A DNA stretch of 64,000 nucleotides from Plutella xylostella (lineage: Eukaryota > Arthropoda > Insecta > Lepidoptera > Plutellidae), in NCBI RefSeq assembly GCF_932276165.1, contig NC_063992.1, positions 2,242,001 to 2,306,000 on the forward strand, in the 5' to 3' direction. The translations under genes were made by a program, and so were the position numbers. Shown here in pieces: positions 61,101 through 64,000 of this stretch (its first letter is position 1; the number at the start of each line of letters is the position of its first letter). The notes below the pieces were generated by a model. That model had not been told where the DNA came from. It ran no database searches and worked only from the letters and a program-made list of their open reading frames with translations.

Positions 61101-62168
61101 GACTAATGAATACATTATTATCATGGATATCTAACGCATCTAGAGGAACGTAGCACAACTTTGGTGGAATAGTACCCTAAGCGCTGTGATTTTTATTAGC
61201 GCGATATTTTGTCGCAGAGTTTATAAGTCGGTTTCAAGTACGCATTGCAATAACAAATCGAGGGGAAATGTACCTATAGCAAAACGTCGCGCTACAAAAA
61301 CTGTAGTACAGGCTCAGCCCCAAATATATCCATAGGTACTACAAAAAAATTAAAAAACAAACCAGCACCAACCTTACTATGGCTCTCCCTATACACGTAG
61401 GGCCCCATCTGATTAACTTCCACCTTGGCAGCGGTGCCGGCCAGGATCTCGCGCATGTTGGTGATGTTCCACATGAAGCACTCCAGGTACATGGGGATGG
61501 GGGTCTCTTTCCAGATGCCGAAGCTCTCGGAGACGTTAGTTAAGATCATGTTCTGGAAGAAATTGATAATCAGAAGTGGGATTGAATGGTCAAGGTGACG
61601 AAAATTATGATGGTTATAAATTATCTGGTAAATGAATGAAATGAAATGATTTTAATTAGTTTATAGAACCTTATTTGTTCATCTAAATTGTAAAGGAAAA
61701 AACTGCATTTGAGCAATGGTTATAGTATTTTCAGTTAGGGATTAGACAACAGTTTAGTAAATGATAAAAAGATATTCTTCAGCTTTAGGGGCATAATTAT
61801 GTGTTATGTAAGTATGTAATAATGATAAAGTAAGGGTAAATAATAAGTAAAATAATTAAATTAGTCCATTACCCTTTGAAAAATTTAAGTTAAATGGTTA
61901 AAATAATTACTTAAATGTAATTATTTTAACCAAAATGCTTGCTAAATGGTTGCTAAATTATAGACATTAACCATAATAATTATTCTAAGGCAAAGGCATT
62001 GCCTACAGTTTCAATGTAATACTGATGCTATTAAAAGTTACATAGTCTTACATTCTTCAGCTGTGCAAAGAACAGTGCGGGCCAGAACACGACGGAGATG
62101 GCTCCCATCACCACGAACACGGAGCCGAACCCCATGCACAGGGAACTCTTCTTGTTGGCTGACACCAT
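40035..62168 (-). CDS. Scavenger receptor class B / CD36-family membrane protein, complete, 11 coding exons
   Basis: The spliced product is 491 residues, normal for the CD36 family. Coding exons are 62168-62052, 61552-61373, 56784-56659, 52811-52691, 52104-52022, 48974-48766, 48027-47919, 47116-46956, 43200-43096, 42686-42539 and 40151-40035; all junctions are GT-AG and all phases agree. A membrane segment lies near residues 12-34, a large ectodomain follows, and a second membrane segment lies at about 445-468. Ectodomain cysteines at 250, 278, 317, 319, 327 and 338 match the spacing of the three CD36 disulfides. About ten N-glycosylation sequons are visible. The family binds lipids, lipoproteins, carotenoids or debris at the cell surface or in lysosomes; the ligand here cannot be read. 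The 18-residue cytoplasmic tail holds DEQPIL, like the acidic dileucine signal of LIMP-2, so endolysosomal sorting is a reasonable inference. The start is the ATG at 62168, preceded by a possible acceptor at 62195, so an upstream untranslated exon is likely. Orthology within the family (croquemort, debris buster, emp and others) is not resolved. Confidence 0.93.
40519..41656. mobile_element. hAT-type element, 1138 bp, with AACCGGTT subterminal array
   Basis: Ends are TAGGGCGTGCAAAACCGG in inverted orientation, with 8-bp duplications ATTACATA (40511-40518 and 41657-41664). Both ends carry repeated AACCGG/CCGGTT. No transposase was recognised in the AT-rich interior. It lies in the last intron of gene 1. 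Confidence 0.88.
41665..42504. mobile_element. TA-flanked MITE (CACTCACGGGCAATG family), split by a hAT-type insertion
   Basis: Ends are CACTCACGGGCAATGAAAAA and its complement, with TA on both sides (41663-41664, 42505-42506). The right end is interrupted by the element at 41901-42494. Without the insert the MITE is about 238 bp. Confidence 0.88.
41901..42494. mobile_element. hAT-type element, 594 bp, with CCCGGGATCCCGGG array
   Basis: Inserted in the MITE end with an 8-bp duplication CCCGTGAG (41893-41900 and 42495-42502). Ends TAGGGAATACAAGCCCGG and, inverted, TAGGGAATACAATCCCGG. Palindromic CCCGGGATCCCGGG text fills both subterminal regions. The interior block 42135-42285 resembles 32615-32780. 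Confidence 0.88.
42539..42686 (-). CDS. CD36-family gene 1, coding exon 10 (residues 404-453)
   Basis: It encodes INNQLPDRDTLVPMFWFRQE and the start of the second membrane segment (LPYVFYSIT). P-x-FW-x-xQE is a family landmark. The acceptor is CCCCCAG|C and the donor ACG|GTGAGT, phase 0. Confidence 0.94.
43096..43200 (-). CDS. CD36-family gene 1, coding exon 9 (residues 369-404)
   Basis: It encodes HAFRMALELFTGVPLFVKAQ and LQINLLV. The E-x-x-TG-x-P-x-x-x-x-x-x-Q-x-N motif is universal in the family. The acceptor is TTCGCAG|A, completing Pro369, and the donor is ATCTC|GTAAGT, phase 2. Confidence 0.94.
43315..44532. mobile_element. Phrase-array element with three AGCGN-core copies, 1218 bp
   Basis: It is flanked by an 8-bp duplication GCTAAATT (43307-43314 and 44533-44540). 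Ends are GGGGAACACCC and, inverted, GGGTACACTAC. The left part is a run of degenerate phrases around CCGAA/ACGAA; the right part is the same idea inverted (TTCGG/TTCGT). Between them lie three copies of a conserved GC-rich core. No coding frame was recognised. Confidence 0.8.
43620..44150. repeat. Three tandem copies of the AGCGN core module
   Basis: Copies at about 43620-43745, 43793-43920 and 44015-44140. Each has GGTGCGACGACGAGC and GAGGAGGAGCGTGTTAGGTG, then six consecutive AGCGN pentamers (AGCGG, AGCGC, AGCGA, AGCGG, AGCGG, AGCGT). They are nearly identical, whereas the surrounding phrases are degenerate. Confidence 0.9.
44680..44716 (-). pseudogene. Highly diverged fourth copy of the end of exon 8
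   Basis: Reads DKIKTLDSVP against KIQGLDPVP, followed by CC|GTAAGTAACTG and the same GTTATCAAC intron text as the other copies. Only the donor-side 30-odd bases are recognisable. Confidence 0.55.
44801..46590 (-). pseudogene. Partial duplicate of exon 8 (copy 3), split by a fold-back element
   Basis: The upstream half (46590-46517) encodes ASAFVSMPQFYNADPY and then carries a 7-base extra segment. The downstream half (44856 to about 44810) encodes PSKIEGPDLVP followed by a GTATGT donor. The two halves are separated by the 1.66-kb inverted-repeat element at 44857-46516. The copy is broken by both the insertion and the 7-base change. Confidence 0.7.
44857..46516. mobile_element. Fold-back element with arms of about 575 bp
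   Basis: It begins TACAGGGTGTCCCAAAAGTC and ends with its complement, with TA at the junctions. Arms (about 44857-45434 and 45944-46516) match almost base for base; the loop is about 510 bases. It is inserted in a duplicate of exon 8. No coding frame was found, so it is a non-autonomous inverted-repeat element. Confidence 0.85.
46688..46780 (-). pseudogene. Partial duplicate of exon 8 (copy 2)
   Basis: It encodes ASAFVSMPQVYNADPYYPSK and the LDPVP end, with the same donor (GTGCC|GTAAGTTACTG) and the same following intron text (GCTGATAACAG on the plus strand) as true exon 8. The cysteine-rich 5' part is missing. The nearest upstream AG would not enter in phase 0, so it is probably not used as written. 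Confidence 0.75.
46956..47116 (-). CDS. CD36-family gene 1, coding exon 8 (residues 316-368 and part of 369)
   Basis: It encodes ACYCDEVRDNECLRPG, supplying cysteines 317, 319, 327 and 338, then GAPAFVSMPHFYNADPYY and KIQGLDPVP. The GAP-x-F-x-S-x-PHF block is diagnostic of CD36 proteins. The acceptor is CCCTAG|GCG and the donor GTGCC|GTAAGT. Three further partial copies of its 3' end lie in the next intron; only this copy has the cysteine-rich 5' part. Confidence 0.95.
47919..48027 (-). CDS. CD36-family gene 1, coding exon 7 (residues 279-315)
   Basis: It encodes YMTLHKQGPYSTEGIDG and the VFDNGYKYGSM stretch. The acceptor is TTTCAG|CTAC, which completes Thr279, and the donor is ATG|GTGAGT. 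The EGI-x-G and F-x-N motifs are standard in the family between the second and third cysteines. Confidence 0.94.
48398..48540 (-). CDS. Partial in-phase duplicate of exon 6 (candidate alternative exon or fossil)
   Basis: This 140-base block aligns without gaps to the 3' part of exon 6, with about 10 substitutions. By my reading nine are silent and one changes Gly to Asp (CGEV to CDEV). It ends with the same donor (GCAC|GTGAGT, phase 2). Just upstream is a possible acceptor, CACTTCAG|AGA, which would enter in phase 0, as exon 6 does. If used instead of exon 6, it would give a protein about 22 residues shorter that lacks the ETFDGQF block. No transcript evidence is available here, so it may equally be a dead duplicate. 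Confidence 0.55.
48766..48974 (-). CDS. CD36-family gene 1, coding exon 6 (residues 210-278 and part of 279)
   Basis: The longest exon. It encodes RNGSETFDGQFLMDTGAND, NIVKWRN, the first conserved cysteine (RDQC, 250) and PDIC (278). The acceptor is CCCCAG|CGC and the donor TGCAC|GTGAGT, phase 2. The last 140 bases have a second copy 370 bases downstream in the direction of transcription (48398-48540). Confidence 0.95.
49167..49310 (+). mobile_element. SINE body fragment in gene 1 intron
   Basis: AGGTCTTGGGTGTTAATATG to GGACGTGTGTGAGATGT; diverged copy of the same SINE body, next to exon 6. Confidence 0.7.
51154..51368 (+). mobile_element. Lep1-like Helitron, third copy
   Basis: Has AATATTATAAAGGCGAAAG near the start, a decamer repeat (AGTATGGGAC, about 4 units) in place of (TGTC)n, and the end GCGAAGCGAAGCTCGCGGG with a perfect CTAG terminus. 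It lies in the intron between exons 5 and 6 of gene 1. Confidence 0.8.
52022..52104 (-). CDS. CD36-family gene 1, coding exon 5 (residues 182-209)
   Basis: A short exon encoding IDDPVLDIAQ through IPYDKFGWFYD. The acceptor is TTTCAG|GC and the donor GAC|GTAAGT. It joins exon 6 in phase 0, giving FGWFYDRNGSETFDGQF, a conserved CD36 block. Confidence 0.93.
52691..52811 (-). CDS. CD36-family gene 1, coding exon 4 (residues 142-181 and part of 182)
   Basis: It encodes SIAYMMRNERLILRPGVDAF, a helical apex region, and ends with VSSWLFDG. The acceptor is CCCAACAG|TCG and the donor GACG|GTAAGG, phase 1, which completes Gly182 with exon 5 to give LFDGIDDPVL, the equivalent of the family's FxGYxDPL motif. 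Confidence 0.94.
52870..53085. mobile_element. Diverged copy of the CACTCACGGGCAATG MITE
   Basis: CACTGACGAGCAAAGAAAAAG at the left and ATTGCAAGTCAGTG at the right, TA on both sides, 216 bp. Same interior text (TTAGGAGTTTTGGTGC). Confidence 0.75.
53681..53750 (+). other. tRNA-like module, left arm of the mariner-like element
   Basis: Contains an A-box-like TAGCTCATTGGTAGA and a B-box-like GTGAGTTCGAGTCCAC, followed by ATTTTTATTT. It is preceded by AAGCAAAATTT, as is the right-arm module. Stems look imperfect, so it is a tRNA-like sequence rather than a functional tRNA gene. Confidence 0.6.
54036..54573 (+). pseudogene. Tc1-like transposase remnant, apparently intron-containing
   Basis: Readable pieces are YLYEQNITISEIARRL (helix-turn-helix; an upstream stop breaks the frame from the ATG at 54036), then after a plausible intron (donor ACG|GTAAGT near 54130, acceptor TTTGCAG at 54217) HRYADSGHVDSSR, and in another frame LSLQTVRVHLRAAGLRCRRP and TDQHRQNRVRFATDY. 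IFSDEKSIKSDKDG holds the first catalytic Asp of the DDE/D triad. The remaining catalytic residues were not found. Several frameshifts and stops make it inactive. Confidence 0.75.
55104..55175 (-). other. tRNA-like module, right arm of the mariner-like element
   Basis: The minus strand reads an A-box-like TGGCTCAGTTGGT and a B-box-like GGTTCAAATCCC, then CCTTTTTTG as a possible Pol III stop. It is preceded by AAGCAAAATTTT, the same text as in front of the left module. Confidence 0.6.
55488..55614. mobile_element. Palindromic MITE, 127 bp
   Basis: TACTAAGGGCGTCTTGCACA pairs with its exact complement at the right end; arms run about 45 bases (AAGTTAAATAAAAT with ATTTTATTTAACTT). It lies in the intron between exons 3 and 4. 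Confidence 0.8.
56659..56784 (-). CDS. CD36-family gene 1, coding exon 3 (residues 100-141)
   Basis: It encodes NITFKDNGTVSFFNQRFWHY followed by the EPEMS region, the beta-strand segment typical after GPYVYRE. The acceptor is TCCACAG|ACG and the donor GTT|GTAAGT, both phase 0. The sequons NIT, NGT and NGS fall in this exon. Confidence 0.94.
58140..58388 (-). mobile_element. tRNA-derived SINE
   Basis: The minus strand begins with a tRNA-like head (58384-58312: GGCTGAATGGTGTAGTGGTT as A box, GGTTCGATTCCC as B box). A body with TCTTGGGTGTTGATATTTA and ATATATCAGCTGTCC follows. Two 5'-truncated copies occur at 19304-19442 and 49167-49310. Confidence 0.8.
59330..59575 (+). repeat. LINE 3' end fragment
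   Basis: GACCTCCGATAGGAGATGGT, then ACCCAAAGAAG and an (AAG)n tail. The same text in reverse lies at 28107-28170, directly beside the LTR element. No intact coding frame; small open frames here are not genes. Confidence 0.55.
60587..60632. repeat. Perfect 46-bp palindrome without spacer
   Basis: ATCCGTTTTAATACCTAAC followed by TATATATA and the exact complement. All 23 base pairs match and the match stops at both outer bases. Confidence 0.95.
61017..61177. mobile_element. MITE with GGGCCTTTCCACCAG ends
   Basis: Left CCTTTCCACCAGTAATGTGC pairs loosely with the inverted TATTCCACCAAAGTTGTGC. Diverged relatives lie at about 9680-9785 and 22985-23075. It is in the intron between exons 2 and 3 of gene 1. 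Confidence 0.6.
61373..61552 (-). CDS. CD36-family gene 1, coding exon 2 (residues 40-99)
   Basis: It encodes the start of the ectodomain: ESFGIWKETPIPMYLECF, then WNITN and MGPYVYRE, all standard CD36 landmarks (W-x(3)-P-x-P, F/W-N-x-TN, GPYV-x-RE). The acceptor is TTCTTCCAG|AAC and the donor AAG|GTTGGT, phase 0. A stronger-looking donor (CATA|GTAAGG) four bases upstream would break the frame, so it was not used. Confidence 0.93.
61898..61933. repeat. Short hairpin
   Basis: GGTTAAAATAATTAC, a 6-base loop, and GTAATTATTTTAACC form a perfect 15-bp stem in the intron between exons 1 and 2. Confidence 0.85.
62052..62168 (-). CDS. CD36-family gene 1, coding exon 1 (residues 1-39)
   Basis: This exon encodes a short lysine-containing cytoplasmic N-terminus (MVSANKKSS) and the first hydrophobic segment, ending ALFFAQLKN. 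The donor is AAT|GTAAGA, phase 0. A TTTCCCAG acceptor 26 bases before the ATG suggests that the 5' untranslated region is spliced. Confidence 0.92.
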
Positions 62169-62340
62169 CTTGATTGTGACTTGTCTCTGTTGTCCTGGGA
62201 AACAGAATGTAATATTTTAGTAATGTAATGTTAAGCAATTTTTTTTCGGAAAAAAGATTTTTTAAAATTGAAGAATTAAATTAGGTAGTGACTAGGTTGT
62301 GGCTGGTCGTTTCACACTTTGGTAGTGTATGGGTTGTGAC

Positions 62341-62475
62341 TAGTCATGCCAAAGCATCTCCACACTGGGCTCGCTAGCTTGTGACTAGTAGTGCCAAAGC
62401 ATCTCCACACTGGGCTCGCTAGCTTGTGACTAGTCGTGCCAAAGCATCTCCACACTGGGCTCGCTAGGTTGTAAC
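62341..62475. repeat. 45-bp tandem repeat in the left MULE arm (3 units)
   Basis: GCCAAAGCATCTCC recurs at 62348, 62393 and 62438, an exact 45-base period. Inverted copies lie at about 63660-63755. Such subterminal repeats often bind transposase. Confidence 0.9.
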
Positions 62476-63042
62476 TAGGCGCGTAAACAGCCATTCGCTA
62501 GTCAACGAACCACTCAAATATGCTCCATATTGCAACTCTATAAAGTTAAATTTGTATTATAAGTATATGACATGAACATGACTCAAGTTGCTCTTCATTG
62601 TGCCCCAGCAGTGCGGACGTGATGGGTCGCGATGAAACAGCTACCAGAGGACCTTTTTACACAACATAACGCTATTGTGGCAATATGTTATCTATTGCAT
62701 GAATATAAAGTAATTGTATTGTATGTAATTAAGTACTGTACTTAAATTTGGTTCTCAGTAAGATAGATTAGGGTTAGTGGGTCATTCCATTATATTGTCT
62801 GTGGGGGTGTAAGACCTGGCTCTCTCAAGTGGAACCTTTGTGCATATCTCGAAGGTCTAAACTGCCTTCCTAAGCTTTGACCATTTCCCACCGCTCTGGT
62901 CCACTGCGGATTGGTGGGTTCACATATCTAGATGTGCTTAATCTAGATATTGGGGTTTCCTCACGATGTTTTCTTTCACATGCAACATGATTATCCCCGA
63001 ATTTAATTCTACAAAAATAAACAACGTATAGCATACATAATA

Positions 63043-63477
63043 TTATCTTTTATTTATAATAAAAACTACTATTAATAATTCAACGTATGGTATAATTAAA
63101 TGAGACATTTTCTGACATTCTCTATTAACAGGATGGTTGTGGTTTTCAACCTTTTCCACAATCTTCAGTCTCGAGCCATCATTGTTCAAAGCCAACTTTA
63201 GCATCATGGGGCAGTTGTCCTTATAAGTCGTCGTATGCCGTATGCCTCTGCCTTTCGACTTAAAAGCCCGGCCTCGCATTTTACATGCATACGTCAGACT
63301 ATAGTATTTCAGATCTTCGTTGCATGATGCTAATTTCTTTGGGCACACGGCTTTGGACTTTTCAATAGTTTTCGCAGTCTTCTTCCACAACTGGACACAA
63401 TTTATTCTTTCGTAATTTGTAATAAACGTGTCCAGTTCTTGAAGCGACTCAAATTCCATTCTTTGAAATAAATTCAA
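63043..63477 (-). CDS. FAR1/ZSWIM3-like DNA-binding domain protein of the MULE, 144 aa
   Basis: The ORF begins MNLFQRMEFESLQELDTFIT (63477) and contains KCMRGRAF-like spacing as CKMRGRAFKSKGRGIRH, then CPMMLKLAL and VENHNHPVNRE. The arrangement (E-x-F near the start, C...C, R-x-T-x-x-x-CP, then HNHPV) matches the WRKY/GCM1-fold FAR1-type zinc domain at the N-terminus of MULE transposases and of domesticated relatives such as ZSWIM3. The zinc ligands are probably the two Cys and the HxH pair. No DDE catalytic part or SWIM finger follows, so it is a domain-only remnant or a truncated regulator. The C-terminus (LLIVVFIINKR) is probably read-through into flanking sequence. Confidence 0.75.
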   Translation of the reverse strand: MNLFQRMEFESLQELDTFITNYERINCVQLWKKTAKTIEKSKAVCPKKLASCNEDLKYYSLTYACKMRGRAFKSKGRGIRHTTTYKDNCPMMLKLALNNDGSRLKIVEKVENHNHPVNRECQKMSHLIIPYVELLIVVFIINKR

Positions 63478-63779
63478 TTTTTTTCAACAAAAAACAACAC
63501 CTTTGTTTACAATGACCGCCATTATAACCTTAAAAGTAGAAAGAGCAACTTGTGTCATGTTCATGTCATATACTTACAATACAAATTTAACTTTATTGTG
63601 TTGCAATATGGAGCATATTTGAGTGGTTCGTTGACTAGCGAATGGCTGTTTACGCGCCTAGTCACAACCTAGCGAGCCCAGTGTGGAGATGCTTTGGCAC
63701 GACTAGTTACAACCTAGCGAGCCCAGTGTGGAGATGCTTTGGCACGACTAGCCACAACCTAGACACTTCAATTAAATTA

Positions 63780-64000
63780 TCATTTTTTACATGTCAATAT
63801 CTGAGAACTCATTAGATACTTTATTAGATAAGTCAATGATGATGTTTTGTATACCTACTTACTTTATAAATTTTAGGGGTAAGTATTTTTACAAAAATAC
63901 ATTAATATTTTTCTTAATTAGGTACTTGTCAGTAAATGTAGAACCCACAAAAAAAACCGAATAGTGATGATAACAGTGGTGTTGTTGTCCTTTGTTTGAA
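63780..64000. other. Upstream flank of gene 1 beyond the MULE
   Basis: AT-rich, nothing recognised. Because a splice acceptor precedes the first coding exon, the true promoter is probably beyond the window. Confidence 0.5.

Larger units (their letters stand above)
56785..61372. other. Intron 2 of gene 1
   Basis: Holds a SINE, a LINE fragment, the 46-bp palindrome, a MITE and a repeat shared by 5575-5640, 57165-57230 and 59040-59120 (GGCAGTTTGT and ACAAAAGTGTA text). No extra exon seen. Confidence 0.55.
62284..63769 (-). mobile_element. Mutator-like (MULE) element with long inverted repeats, 1486 bp
   Basis: It is flanked by a perfect 10-bp duplication AATTAAATTA (62274-62283 and 63770-63779). 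Long inverted arms (about 62284-62600 and 63538-63769) carry subterminal 45-bp tandem units, three on the left and two on the right, each containing GCCAAAGCATCTCCACACTG. Inside are LINE 3' fragments (62600-62640, 62795-62995) and a short ORF for a MULE-type DNA-binding domain. A 9-11 bp duplication with long arms is the MULE pattern. Confidence 0.85.

Noticed and set aside
62341..62475. CRISPR-like array of regularly spaced repeats
   Set aside because: The units are contiguous 45-bp tandem repeats with no spacers, in a eukaryotic MULE arm.

Overview
This is an AT-rich, repeat-dense insect nuclear genome window, almost certainly from a moth or butterfly. The evidence is short exons with GT-AG introns, Lep1-like Helitron ends, many TA- and 8-bp-TSD MITEs, a tRNA-derived SINE repeated three times, and the frequent TAGGTA/TACCTA text typical of lepidopteran DNA. 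Host genes and mobile elements are eukaryotic throughout; there is no operon structure.

Host genes: two CD36/scavenger-receptor class B genes lie head-to-tail on the minus strand. Gene 1 (62168 down to 40035) is complete. Eleven coding exons, with every splice phase checked, give a 491-residue protein with two membrane segments, six ectodomain cysteines in the CD36 pattern and a short tail with a LIMP-2-like DEQPIL signal. Gene 2 begins at 10837 (coding exon 1) and 2141 (exon 2) and runs off the left edge. Gene 1 carries internal duplications: a second copy of the 3' two thirds of exon 6 that keeps both splice phases, and a run of partial copies of the 3' end of exon 8, one of them split by a 1.66-kb fold-back element.

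Mobile DNA fills the introns and the 29-kb gap between the genes. The largest is a recent Ty3/gypsy-type LTR element (28188-36376, minus strand) with near-identical LTRs, a primer-binding site and a polypurine tract, but only Gag, protease and a remnant H2C2 region. It carries a 1.97-kb hAT insertion with a perfect 8-bp duplication and a THAP-bearing insertion. Others include a MULE with a FAR1-like DNA-binding ORF (62284-63769), a decayed Tc1/mariner-like element with an inward-facing tRNA-like module in each arm (53416-55363), a hAT with the end of its transposase (23624-24463), two hAT-type elements with palindromic subterminal arrays (40519-41656, 41901-42494), and two related elements built from degenerate phrase arrays around a conserved AGCGN-repeat core (26998-27755, 43315-44532). 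Several insertions are nested, so their relative order can be read.

The best candidates for something undescribed are the phrase-array/AGCGN elements, the mariner-like element with tRNA-like modules, the Gag-protease-only LTR element, and the in-phase exon-6 duplicate. Superfamily assignments rest on ends, target duplications and motifs read by eye; no database was searched.
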